Assembly: GCF_013179805.1 (NCBI RefSeq)
Contig: NZ_SRRZ01000042.1
Location: 1-52,165 of the forward strand
DNA from: Microcoleus asticus IPMA8
GTDB taxonomy: Bacteria > Cyanobacteriota > Cyanobacteriia > Cyanobacteriales > Microcoleaceae
Length of the DNA stretch: 52,165 nt
Reading direction: 5' to 3'
Within the stretch, counting starts at the first letter, position 1. Every line of letters begins with the position of its first letter. Of the stretch, positions 8,728 through 16,135 are shown piece after piece. Both the position numbers and the translations under genes were made by a program. The notes below the pieces were generated by a model. The model ran no database searches, was not told where the DNA came from, and saw nothing but the letters and a program-made list of their open reading frames with translations.

Positions 8728-8757
8728 GCGTGAAGCGAAGCTATCCCGCAGGGAATC
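8728..8757. repeat. dispersed 30-bp element, copy 1
   Basis: GCGTGAAGCGAAGCTATCCC followed by GCAGGGAATC. The reverse complement recurs almost exactly at 14368-14397, where GATTCCCTACGGG leads into ATAGCTTCGCTTCACGC. This is a widespread cyanobacterial interspersed palindrome-like repeat lying between genes. Confidence 0.75.
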
Positions 8758-8791
8758 CCCCGAGCCAGTAAAATTCGGATATAGCACAGAT

Positions 8792-9307
8792 TTACTCCTC
8801 CAATTCAAGCTGTTTAACCTGCTCTAAAGGTATATCTAGCGCTTCTGCAATTTGCTCGTCGCTCAAGCCCAACTGCCGTAATTTATCTATTGTTTCAATC
8901 TTAGTTTTATTTTTGCTTTCCTCCTGCAAGTCGGGAGTTTCCGGCTGACTTTGATCTGGGGTAGGAGTAGAGGGAGTAGGGCAATTGTTAATATAGCTAA
9001 TACCAATAAATTTTTGATTATTTTTATTAACCAAAGTTATTATATTCTGATTTATATGTCGTTCTAGGACGGATTCAAGATTACTTTTTTTAACTTGTTC
9101 ACCAAACACCTCAGATAACATTTACAAAAGTTCGTGACTAACCTTTTTAACGTGCTGGGAGCTATAACCCTAAGTTTCTGCAACGTCAGCATATCTTTGA
9201 CGCTTCAGTATTCCCGCAAGAATCCCCCGCTGCAAGTTATTTAGATGTTTGCCTGTCTTGGCGCAAACAGCTTTATCGACAAATTGCAATATCTCAGGAC
9301 TGTCCAT
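8792..9307 (-). pseudogene. HTH protein of the vWA/NACHT-associated (vMAP) type, with two in-frame stops
   Basis: ATG 9307 starts MDSPEILQFVDKAV then TGKHLNNLQRGILAGIL, RYADVAET, a TAG, GYSSQHVKKVSHELL, a TAA, and MLSEVFGEQVKKSN in one unbroken frame. This is the winged-helix domain found at the N-terminus of many cyanobacterial NACHT/WD40 and vWA-MoxR-linked proteins (T-G-K-H-L-x-x-L-Q then Y-x-x-I-A then H-V-K then L-L-S-E-V). The open part after the second stop (8792-9121, 109 codons) continues with a P/T/Q linker and ends in a second small HTH-like helix set (LRQLGLSDEQIAEALDIP) resembling Rpn-nuclease tails. Effector and repeat domains are missing. Readthrough cannot be excluded, but two stops argue for decay. 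Confidence 0.68.
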
Positions 9308-9374
9308 AGGTGGGATGGTGAGATAGGATGGTTACTATACCAAACTTTTTCCAGCTTTTTCCAACTTTTTGGGC

Positions 9375-9403
9375 TTGACAGGTGGTGAGCAAGCTATTAT
9401 ATG
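9375..9403 (+). promoter_or_regulatory. sigma70-type promoter of the efe gene
   Basis: A perfect -35 box TTGACA (9375-9380) is followed after 17 bp by TATATG (9398-9403), a fair -10. It would start RNA near 9410, about 115 bases before ATG 9525. No other equally good pair lies closer to the gene. Confidence 0.55.
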
Positions 9404-9427
9404 TATTTATAGATAAAAATACATATA
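9398..9427. promoter_or_regulatory. perfect palindrome over the efe -10 box, possible operator
   Basis: TATATGTATTT (9398-9408) and AAATACATATA (9417-9427) are perfect reverse complements with an 8-bp spacer. The left arm includes the proposed -10 box. A dimeric repressor could sit here; in RNA it would be a weak, AT-only stem. Confidence 0.5.
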
Positions 9428-9524
9428 GCGGTTCTCACAAAGATGGAGTAAGCCTAAACCCAGTGTACTCAAGCTTTTTAAGTTGAAACCTCTACCTCAT
9501 CTATCTAATAACTGCTATATACAT

Positions 9525-10634
9525 ATGACCCATAAATACCAAGAGAAAATCGAAGTGTCTAATTTGCAAATATTTCATCTGCCCGAATCTATCACTGGAA
9601 TACAATCCGATATTGACATAGCTCGCCAGATGATTCAGGCATGGAGAAGGGACGGTATCTTTCACGTGGCCGTGAACAAAATACAGGAGCGAAAGAGCGA
9701 GAGAACTTTTGCCGCGAGCAGGCGGTTCTTTGGTATGCCTCTGGAGTCGAAATCCCAATTCATTAGCGATCTTACCTACAGTGGGTATATTGCTTCGGGC
9801 GAGGAAGTCACCGCTGGGGAGTCCGATTATTCCGAGATATTTACTGTTTGCAAAGATGTTCCACTAAATGATAGGCGTGTACAAGCGCAATGGCCTTGTC
9901 ATGGTCCGGCGCCTTGGCCTGATGAGGACTACCAACAAAGCATGAAAGCATACATGGACGAGCTAGGCTCAATCGGCGAGAAATTGCTGAAACTGACGGC
10001 CCTGGGCTTGGAACTGGATGACATTAACGCTTTGACGGAATTGACCAAGGATGGTTGGCATCATATGCGCGTATTGCGATTCCCGGCGTTATCTCAAAAA
10101 TCAACGAGAGGAATCGGTGCACATACTGATTACGGCCTATTGGTGATCGCGGCCCAGGATGATGTGGGTGGCCTCTATATACGTCCACCAGTTGAGGGGG
10201 AAAAGAGAAACAGAAATTGGCTGCCGACTGAAAGTATGGGGGGTATGTATGAAAATGAGGAACCCTGGATATTGGTGAAGCCTGTGCCAAGCGTACTAAC
10301 GGTATTTCCTGGCGATATTCTGCAATTCCTCACCAATGGCTACCTCCTCTCAACACCACATAAAGTCAGGCTGAATACGAGGGAGCGATTTGCTATAGCC
10401 TACTTCCACGAGCCGAATTTCGAGGCTTGTGTCCGCCCTCTTTTCGCTCCCTCAAGCGATGAGCATATCCACTACGGCTCGCACTTTACAAATATGTTTA
10501 TGAGGTGTTATCCAGACCGAATCACCACACGCCGGATTATTGACGAAAACCGCTTGTCAATTTTAGGTGTTTTGAAAAATGAGGGTCTTCGTCGTTTGAC
10601 GACAGCGAAAAAAGCCATCGAATTGCAGAGATAA
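9525..10634 (+). CDS. efe: ethylene-forming enzyme (EFE) homologue, 2-oxoglutarate/Fe(II) oxygenase
   Basis: 369 residues from ATG 9525 (a TTG at 9483 is in frame but its 14 extra residues have no family match). The whole chain aligns with Pseudomonas syringae EFE as I remember it: DLTYSGYIASGEEVTAG, DGWHHMRVLRFP, RGIGAHTDYGLLVIAAQDD, VFPGDILQF, LSTPHKVRLNTRERFA, YFHEPNFEA and NMFMRCYPDRITT. Iron ligands are expected at H200, D202 and H279, the 2-oxoglutarate arginine at R288, and the L-arginine-binding residues matching E84, T86, D91, Y192 and R316 of the Pseudomonas enzyme are all present. That enzyme turns 2-oxoglutarate into ethylene and CO2 and, in a side reaction, hydroxylates arginine, releasing guanidine. 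The only substitutions I noted near the site are conservative (F92 to Y). The gene is alone on the plus strand, has no complete HIP1 octamer, and lies between decayed genes, which suggests transfer. Ethylene production itself is inferred. Confidence 0.93.
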   Translation: MTHKYQEKIEVSNLQIFHLPESITGIQSDIDIARQMIQAWRRDGIFHVAVNKIQERKSERTFAASRRFFGMPLESKSQFISDLTYSGYIASGEEVTAGESDYSEIFTVCKDVPLNDRRVQAQWPCHGPAPWPDEDYQQSMKAYMDELGSIGEKLLKLTALGLELDDINALTELTKDGWHHMRVLRFPALSQKSTRGIGAHTDYGLLVIAAQDDVGGLYIRPPVEGEKRNRNWLPTESMGGMYENEEPWILVKPVPSVLTVFPGDILQFLTNGYLLSTPHKVRLNTRERFAIAYFHEPNFEACVRPLFAPSSDEHIHYGSHFTNMFMRCYPDRITTRRIIDENRLSILGVLKNEGLRRLTTAKKAIELQR

Positions 10635-10890
10635 GAAGCAAAGTTTTTCGGTAGCAGGGATAACGATGCTTTCACCATAGCGATCGTCTTTATCCATGTA
10701 TCCAGCTTCAAAATCAGTGCGCGATCGCCTAGTGAGGTATAATTGCAGTAGTTCCCTTGGGCAAATTGGATTCAGCAATATCTTCTTTTAAACTCACTTC
10801 CGAAAATATTTAAAATTGCATAATTCACGCTACTTGAAGATTAACTCCATCGGCTTGCCTCTAGAGTTTCCTGTGAAAATATCCTACGCA
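10635..10890. other. intergenic stretch after efe
   Basis: About 255 bp with one HIP1-type site near 10719. On the minus strand a short frame (DFEAGYMDKDDRYGESIVIPA, about 10647-10720) reads like part of a real protein, but I cannot name its family and there is no intact gene. No convincing terminator follows efe. Confidence 0.4.
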
Positions 10891-11212
10891 TCAAGATTGT
10901 TTCTCCCGCCAAATCGCCTCTCTCTCGGCTTCTAAACCAGTCAATAAATCAGTCAAACCCACATTTTCATTTTCCATAATCGTTGCAATCCGATCGATTA
11001 ATTGGGGAGCTTGAGGTTATTTGGGAGCAATCACAATCAGATTACCTATTGGGAGTAATACCAGCATATTTCCCTGATTAACATTGAGAGAATCTTGTAA
11101 AAACTGGGGAATAGTAATTTCCCCTCCCTGTCCCAGAACAATGGGAAATTATTGAATCTCTACATCCGTTTCTTGTGAAGTTATTGTCAGGACTTTAACC
11201 TCAGCCTTTAGT
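10891..11212 (-). pseudogene. broken AbrB/SpoVT-type antitoxin gene
   Basis: The minus-strand frame reads KVLTITSQETDVEIQ, TAA, FPIVLGQGGEITIPQFLQDSL, NQGNMLVLLPIGNLIVIAPK, TAA, then PQAPQLIDRIATIMENENV and LTDLLTGLEAEREAIWREK before the true TGA at 10891. The swapped-hairpin core (G-E-I-T-I-P, then L-x-V-x-x-G-x-x-L then L-I-V-I-A-P) is that of AbrB/MazE antitoxins. Two single-base stops in an otherwise open frame show recent decay. No partner toxin is next to it. Confidence 0.7.
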
Positions 11213-11344
11213 GTTAAGTTTTTAAGATTGTTTATTATAGCAAGGTTTGGGCATTGTACGTTTTGCCCGATCGCCCTTACCAGACAAAAGTGCGATCGCC
11301 CGCAACTACCAAATCGTTTCAACGTAAGGAATATCATACGGCCG

Positions 11345-11461
11345 CGCGATCGCATCATCCAGGCGATCGCGTCGCAATTGCTCGATCGCCTGGATGATGT
11401 AACTATCAGTCAAACAACGGGACTCAGTATTGAGGATGTGCGGAATTTGCGATCGCAATGA
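11345..11461 (+). pseudogene. C-terminal remnant of an Rpn-type nuclease
   Basis: The last 38 codons of an open frame read RDRIIQAIASQLLDRL then DDVTISQTTGLSIEDVRNLRSQ. Cyanobacterial Rpn (PD-(D/E)XK 'putative transposase') proteins commonly end with A-x-x-L-L-x-x-L-D-D-x-x-I-x-x-x-T-G-L-x-x-x-x-x-x-x-L-R. Nothing resembling the nuclease core lies upstream. The remnant overlaps a HIP1-rich palindrome. Confidence 0.5.
11353..11399. repeat. 17-bp perfect inverted repeat built on HIP1 sites
   Basis: CATCATCCAGGCGATCG (11353-11369) and CGATCGCCTGGATGATG (11383-11399) are exact reverse complements with a 13-bp loop. Each arm carries the CGATCG core of HIP1. The stem would be strong in DNA or RNA (10 G/C of 17). 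Confidence 0.85.
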
Positions 11462-11481
11462 GATTTCTTTGCCAACAATAA

Positions 11482-12690
11482 TCACAACTGCAAAGCCCCA
11501 GACACCTTAGCATTTTTAACACTTGAAATCCTAATCAAAGACCCTGATTTTACAGCAATCTTAGGTTTCCATTCATAAACCCCATCGCTAGTCGCGCGGT
11601 TGGCTATGCTTTCAACCAACTTATTCTCTTGATACAGCTCAATCTTGACCTCATCCTGAATATTGTCTCTCCACAAAATTAAATAAGGTTTATTTGCTTC
11701 CACCTGCACTTGAACTGCTGGTTTAGCCACCAATATTTTTGGTGAAGCTGTCTGAGATTTTCTATTCCTAAATCCTAAATAGTGCGGCAGTTCCCGAGTG
11801 GCAATATTATTTGATTGAGGCAACATAATCTCGCCGATTTTAGGATTGAATAGATAAGTAGAGAGTCCGCCGTCTATCGTCACGATATCTCCTTTCACTC
11901 CAAATTCTCGCATTAACTTAGCTGCTGCGTCTAATGTCGCTTCATTAACTGTGATAATTGCCAGCAATTCATTACCCTTGCGACCATCTTTGTCCAGCGT
12001 ACCGATGACGTGATACCTATTTGCCGGATTTTTAGATATGAGTTTAGCTGGATGGTGCTTGTATTCGTAAGTGACAACTGCATTTTGTACTTCTTTTTGA
12101 TTCAATGGCTTTCCGGTTTGCGGTTCGTAATTTGTGATATATGCTTCTCGATCGTTCCAGACCAAAGCTTTCAATCGAACATTTTTATACTGCCCATCTT
12201 TGGGCTTCTTGACGGGGCCGTAGATGCCGTTACCGCCAGTAATAACTTGACCGTTGAATTTGATAGGAAAAGATAGCTGCGTGCTGCCTTCGTATTGTTC
12301 AAAAAAAGAACAGTTAATCACGGAAAAAACACCATTACCGTAAAGCTTTTTGTATTCTCCTGTAACTTCAGAGAATAACTTGCTCTTAAAGAAAGGACTG
12401 TAATATTTGTTTTCTCCCTGATAATACAATCCTTTATTGAAAGCCATCCGATCCACCTCTCCAATTAGCTGGTCTATTTGCATTTTTTCGACGTTAATAA
12501 CTTGCAAATAAGCCAGATTTCCGTTGGGTAGTTCTTTTTTGTACAACTCTGCACCATCTCTGGTATCCACAGGTTGAAAATAACTGACTGGGCTGGAAAG
12601 TTGTTCGATCGCAAAATGTGCAACTGCTGCCACAACAGCAACAGCAAAAATCATCAAAAAAAACGGCAATATTTTTTTGATCCTATTCAT
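11482..12690 (-). CDS. membrane-anchored phosphodiester glycosidase-like (NAGPA/DUF2233) protein
   Basis: 402 residues. One hydrophobic helix near the N-terminus (about 8-26, PFFLMIFAVAVVAAVAHFAI) anchors or exports the protein. The central part (about 60-310) resembles the phosphodiester-glycosidase domain: an INCSFFEQ strand, a GNGIYGPV loop, and the signature DIVTIDGGLSTYLF near 285, equivalent to the N-L-D-G-G-G-S-S site of that family. The last ~80 residues form a small beta domain (VEANKPYLILWRDN then VKIELYQENKLVESI) typical of cell-surface proteins. Its substrate, perhaps a wall or exopolysaccharide phosphodiester, is a guess. It lies 33 bp after ilvA on the same strand and could be co-transcribed. 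Confidence 0.65.
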   Translation of the reverse strand: MNRIKKILPFFLMIFAVAVVAAVAHFAIEQLSSPVSYFQPVDTRDGAELYKKELPNGNLAYLQVINVEKMQIDQLIGEVDRMAFNKGLYYQGENKYYSPFFKSKLFSEVTGEYKKLYGNGVFSVINCSFFEQYEGSTQLSFPIKFNGQVITGGNGIYGPVKKPKDGQYKNVRLKALVWNDREAYITNYEPQTGKPLNQKEVQNAVVTYEYKHHPAKLISKNPANRYHVIGTLDKDGRKGNELLAIITVNEATLDAAAKLMREFGVKGDIVTIDGGLSTYLFNPKIGEIMLPQSNNIATRELPHYLGFRNRKSQTASPKILVAKPAVQVQVEANKPYLILWRDNIQDEVKIELYQENKLVESIANRATSDGVYEWKPKIAVKSGSLIRISSVKNAKVSGALQL

Positions 12691-12723
12691 AAATATTAAT
12701 TTGTTTCAAGACCACAAACCAAA

Positions 12724-14235
12724 CTATCTTAAAAATAGCTTATACGCCGGATTTTTACTCTCATCCCCATACTGATAGCCCAGCGTATCCAAAAAAGCCT
12801 GCCATTCCTGCATCTCATTGGGCGGTACTTGAATTCCCACCACAATTCGCCCGTAATCTGCGCCGTTATTTCGATAGTGAAAAACGCTGATATTCCAGTT
12901 AGGGCTCATCGAACCCACAAACTTCATCAACGCACCCGGACGTTCGGGAAATTCAAAGCGATAAAACAATTCATGATCGGCCAGCATCGAACGCCCGCCC
13001 ACCATATGCCGCACGTGCAATTTCGTTAATTCATCATCAGTTAAATCCAAAGTCTTGAAGCCACAATCTTCAAAACTTGCGGCTATATTCACCGCATCGG
13101 CACGGTTTTGAATTTGTACACCGATAAAAATATGTGCTTCTTTCTCATCCGCAATTCGATAGCTAAATTCAGTTAAATTGCGTTTGCCCAGACATTCGCA
13201 AAACCTGCGGAGACTTCCCGGTTGTTCGGGAATTGTGACTGCAAAAATGGCTTCGCGGCGTTCGCCAAACTCGGCTCTTTCTGCTACAAAACGCAGCCGA
13301 TCGAAATTCATGTTCGCGCCGCAAGCAACAGCAATTAATGTTTGTCCTGCGATTTGTTCCCGTTCCACGTAAGCTTTCGCACCTGCGATCGCCAAAGCGC
13401 CAGCAGGTTCTAAGATCGATCGCGTATCTTCAAAAACATCCTTAATCGCCGCGCAAACATCATCCGTATGCACCAAAATAATCTCATCCACATACTCCTG
13501 ACACAGCCGAAAAGTTTCCTCCCCCACTTCCCGCACAGCAACGCCGTCAGCAAATAAACCAACCTGCGACAAACGCACCCGTTTACCCGCTTTCAGCGAT
13601 TGATTCATTGCATCGGAATCGATGGGTTCGACGCCAATAATCTTAATTTCCGGCCGCAACCGCTTGACATAAGCCCCAATTCCCGAAATCAATCCGCCGC
13701 CGCCAATAGCCACAAAAATCGCGTGAATTGGTTTTTGATGTTGCCGCAGAATTTCCATGCCGATCGTACCCTGTCCCGCAATTACGTGCGGGTCATCAAA
13801 AGGGTGAATAAAAGTTAAACCTTTTTCCGCCTCTAATTGGCGCGCAAAGGCGTAGGCATCGTCGTAGGTATCCCCATGCAAAACTACCTCTCCGCCCCGG
13901 GATATCACCGCATTTACCTTCACCTGCGGCGTCGTTACGGGCATGACTATAATCGCGCGAGTTCCCAGGTGGCGGGCGGCGAGGGCGACTCCTTGAGCGT
14001 GGTTACCGGCGGAAGCTGCAATCACACCTTGTGCTAGCAAATCCGGCGACAGTTGCGCCATTTTGTTGTACGCACCCCGCAGCTTGAAGGAAAACACCGA
14101 CTGCATATCCTCTCGCTTCAGCAAAAGTTTATTGTTGAGCCGTGCTGATAGATTCGGGGCTACTTCTAGGGCTGTTTCTTGAGCAACATCGTAGACGCGG
14201 GCGGTGAGGATTTGTACCAGGTAATCGCAAAGCAT
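12724..14235 (-). CDS. ilvA: threonine ammonia-lyase, biosynthetic
   Basis: 503 residues from ATG 14235, close to E. coli IlvA. A longer frame to 14280 runs into a tandem repeat and is not credible. It deaminates L-threonine to 2-oxobutanoate, the first step of isoleucine synthesis. The PLP lysine is K51 in SFKLRGAYN, the phosphate-binding loop is VAIGGGGLISGIG, and the catalytic domain ends near 320 (AVACGANMNFDRLRF). Two ACT-like regulatory units follow (from about 335, FAVTIPEQPGSLRRF, and from about 425, FEFPERPGALMKF), where isoleucine and valine bind in known enzymes. No leader peptide or attenuator is visible upstream, only repeats. Confidence 0.95.
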   Translation of the reverse strand: MLCDYLVQILTARVYDVAQETALEVAPNLSARLNNKLLLKREDMQSVFSFKLRGAYNKMAQLSPDLLAQGVIAASAGNHAQGVALAARHLGTRAIIVMPVTTPQVKVNAVISRGGEVVLHGDTYDDAYAFARQLEAEKGLTFIHPFDDPHVIAGQGTIGMEILRQHQKPIHAIFVAIGGGGLISGIGAYVKRLRPEIKIIGVEPIDSDAMNQSLKAGKRVRLSQVGLFADGVAVREVGEETFRLCQEYVDEIILVHTDDVCAAIKDVFEDTRSILEPAGALAIAGAKAYVEREQIAGQTLIAVACGANMNFDRLRFVAERAEFGERREAIFAVTIPEQPGSLRRFCECLGKRNLTEFSYRIADEKEAHIFIGVQIQNRADAVNIAASFEDCGFKTLDLTDDELTKLHVRHMVGGRSMLADHELFYRFEFPERPGALMKFVGSMSPNWNISVFHYRNNGADYGRIVVGIQVPPNEMQEWQAFLDTLGYQYGDESKNPAYKLFLR

Positions 14236-14237
14236 AA

Positions 14238-14305
14238 ATTGACAGTTGATAGTTGATAGTTGACAACAAACAGTTGACAATTGATAGTTGACAGTTGACC
14301 GTTAG
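14238..14305. repeat. tandem repeat of the unit TTGACAG/TTGATAG
   Basis: Directly before ilvA lies a run of imperfect 7-base units (AGTTGAT, AGTTGAC) interrupted by ACAAACAGTTGACAA. It resembles the short tandemly repeated repetitive (STRR) sequences of filamentous cyanobacteria. Note that TTGACA-like units could create cryptic -35 boxes. Confidence 0.75.
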
Positions 14306-14367
14306 CCAACCCGTCCTAGAAATGTTTGCAATTGTCAACGGAAAAGATAATTGTACTGTATTTGGGC

Positions 14368-14397
14368 GATTCCCTACGGGATAGCTTCGCTTCACGC
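14368..14397. repeat. dispersed 30-bp element, copy 2
   Basis: GATTCCCTACGGGATAGC followed by TTCGCTTCACGC; the inverted counterpart is at 8728-8757 with one or two differences. It sits between ilvA and the divergent DUF433 gene. Confidence 0.75.
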
Positions 14398-14486
14398 ACT
14401 TTGAGAATAATTTTACCTTGAAACTATACTTCAGCAGCTATACTATTAAGTACACTTGAGATTGAACCGTGCAGTAGAGGAGACTT

Positions 14487-14720
14487 ATGGTAGACAAAAC
14501 TGCTTTACTCGATCGAATTACTCAAACTCCGGGTAAATGTGGAGGCCGTCCCTGTATCCGAGGCATGAGAATTCGAGTTAGCGATATTCTAGAAACTCTA
14601 GCAGATAATGTTCCTGCTAGTGAAATTCTGGCAGATTTTCCCGATTTAGAACCTGAAGATATTCAAGCTTGCTTGCTGTTTGCTGCACTCCGAATTGACT
14701 TTCCGAGGATTGCTGTATGA
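14487..14720 (+). CDS. DUF433 family antitoxin
   Basis: 77 residues. The pattern I-T-Q-T-P-G-K-C-G-G-R-P-C-I-R-G-M-R-I-R-V (about 12-32), then DILETLADNVPASEILADFPDLEPEDIQACLLFA, is the DUF433 winged-helix antitoxin signature. The family neutralises a PIN-like DUF5615 toxin, encoded immediately downstream with a 4-bp ATGA overlap (14717-14720). A clear Shine-Dalgarno AGAGGAGA lies 7 bp before the ATG at 14487. The pair is likely autoregulated, as is usual for such systems. Confidence 0.9.
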   Translation: MVDKTALLDRITQTPGKCGGRPCIRGMRIRVSDILETLADNVPASEILADFPDLEPEDIQACLLFAALRIDFPRIAV

Positions 14721-15061
14721 TTTTCTGGCTAAATGCTCAACTTCCTCTTAGTCTCGCAGAGTGGTTGAGTATTACATTTGGTGTGAGTGCAGTAACTCTA
14801 CAAGATATTGGGTTGTCAGACGCTCAGGATATTGAGATATTTAATGCAGCTCGCGCTAACGGTTATGGCACTGTTGTTATCACGAAAGATAGAGATTTTA
14901 TCGATTTAGTAATTCGTTTAGGAAGCCCGCCACAAATTCTGTGGTTAACGTGTGGGAATATTACCAATAGAGACTTGCAACGCATTTTTACCCGCGCTTT
15001 TCCTGAAGCTTTGGAGTTGCTGCAAAATGGTAAAAATATTGTTGAAATCGGTAGAGCTTAA
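14717..15061 (+). CDS. DUF5615 PIN-like toxin
   Basis: 114 residues. It has the features of the Mut7-C/DUF5615 PIN-like nucleases: an N-terminal MIFWLNAQLPLSLAEWL strand-helix (N in place of the usual first Asp in L-x-D-x-N/x-x-L), the ISDAQD-like GLSDAQDIEIFNAA, and VVITKDRDFIDLV with the acidic K-D-x-D-F core. It ends with PPQILWLTCGNITNRDLQRI. The likely activity is a Mg-dependent RNase. The start overlaps the DUF433 stop, so translation is coupled. The first acidic residue of the PIN set seems to be Asn7 here, which may lower activity. Confidence 0.85.
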   Translation: MIFWLNAQLPLSLAEWLSITFGVSAVTLQDIGLSDAQDIEIFNAARANGYGTVVITKDRDFIDLVIRLGSPPQILWLTCGNITNRDLQRIFTRAFPEALELLQNGKNIVEIGRA

Positions 15062-15067
15062 CAAGAT

Positions 15068-16129
15068 TCAGTCAACTCGATCCGAGCTAGTTACATAAAT
15101 AATCAATTCAATTCTGGCATCGCGATCGAACTTTAACCCTACTTCTTCCTCCGAGGTTATTTCCACCTGATTGTGGGAAATATCATTAAGCTGAATGCTC
15201 TCAACTTTAGCAGAGTAGCAGTACGACAATTCATCATTAACTAAAACTAGAAAAACACGTTCTTCTACAGTTAAGGTAACTTCCTGAACTTTGGCTACGC
15301 CTGCTTGTGGCTTTTTGAACCACTCAGTAATTTTTCCAATCTCCCTTACCAGCCCTCGATCGCTCTGGAGTAAAATTATATTGTAGGTGACTAAATCAGC
15401 AAGGGATTTACATAAAGCCTCAACAAAATCACCTAAGTCCAACAGTTCTTGAGTCCCCAAAATCTCATCTGTAGAGCCGTGTGCTGCTTTATTTCGATAG
15501 TCAACCAGTTGTTTGAGTTCTCCTTCTGCCGTGTTTTGACTGCCGCGAACTTCCTCTACAAAATATTTAATTTCTTTGTGGTTAATTACCCATTTCCACG
15601 CCTCATCAATCCCAGCATTTTTCAAAACAGTTTCTAGCACTTCCTTCCGTAAATTTTGCTCGTGCAATAGGAAAGCATCAGGAAGTAGCTCGTATTTTCC
15701 AGTGTCAGTAATTCCACAGGATAATCCTTGCACTACTTCCTCAACTGAAAGGTGTTGAAACCTATCCTTTTTGATGTCAATCAATAAACGCCCTATACCC
15801 TCTCGATGGGTATTTTGGATTTTTTCTCCCAAGTCTGAATAACGTGGAACCAGATCCGGCATGAGTCGCAACCAATCCGAAATTAAATCCTCAACGAAGC
15901 GCTCGTAAATAGCATACAATCGGGTTACAACAGCAGAGCGATCGTAAATTTCCCACTCCTTTTCGCTAGGAATTACGTCTATTAATGCGGCAAATTCATC
16001 ATCTTCTACCAACTTCTGTTTATTTAAACTGTCTCGAAATACAATTCTTCTAAGTTGATGGTTAGTCTTGATTATCGCACGAACCGTTGAAATTTTGACA
16101 CTAGCTTTCTCGATCAGCTCCTCAAACAT
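15068..16129 (-). CDS. MAE_28990/MAE_18760-like HEPN nuclease
   Basis: 353 residues. Residues about 60-220 are an all-helical HEPN domain with VVTRLYAIYERFVEDLISDWL at its start and the catalytic motif R212-N-K-A-A-H217 (R-x4-H) in VDYRNKAAHG. This is the arrangement of the predicted RNases first noted in Microcystis as MAE_28990/MAE_18760. The last ~80 residues (VEERVFLVLVNDELSYCYSAKVESIQLN...) form a beta-rich tail that may bind a ligand or the partner. The gene begins 6 bp after the DUF262 gene ends, so the two form one operon. Its 3' end meets the DUF5615 toxin gene convergently with a 6-bp gap. A role in phage defence is inferred. Confidence 0.82.
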   Translation of the reverse strand: MFEELIEKASVKISTVRAIIKTNHQLRRIVFRDSLNKQKLVEDDEFAALIDVIPSEKEWEIYDRSAVVTRLYAIYERFVEDLISDWLRLMPDLVPRYSDLGEKIQNTHREGIGRLLIDIKKDRFQHLSVEEVVQGLSCGITDTGKYELLPDAFLLHEQNLRKEVLETVLKNAGIDEAWKWVINHKEIKYFVEEVRGSQNTAEGELKQLVDYRNKAAHGSTDEILGTQELLDLGDFVEALCKSLADLVTYNIILLQSDRGLVREIGKITEWFKKPQAGVAKVQEVTLTVEERVFLVLVNDELSYCYSAKVESIQLNDISHNQVEITSEEEVGLKFDRDARIELIIYVTSSDRVD

Positions 16130-16135
16130 CGCAAG

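Noticed and set aside
9483..9524. TTG start for efe adding 14 residues
   Set aside because: The extra residues do not match EFE family N-termini and TTG is rare; ATG 9525 is closer to the family start.
10647..10778. Minus-strand peptide DFEAGYMDKDDRYGE as a gene
   Set aside because: Short, no start, no family I can name, and it overlaps the end of efe in part; left as unannotated sequence.
13837..14037. Plus-strand frames opposite ilvA
   Set aside because: Shadow frames of a well-supported gene; no start signals.
14238..14305. Possible CRISPR-like array from regular 7-base repeats before ilvA
   Set aside because: Units are 7 bases, touching, with no spacers; this is STRR.
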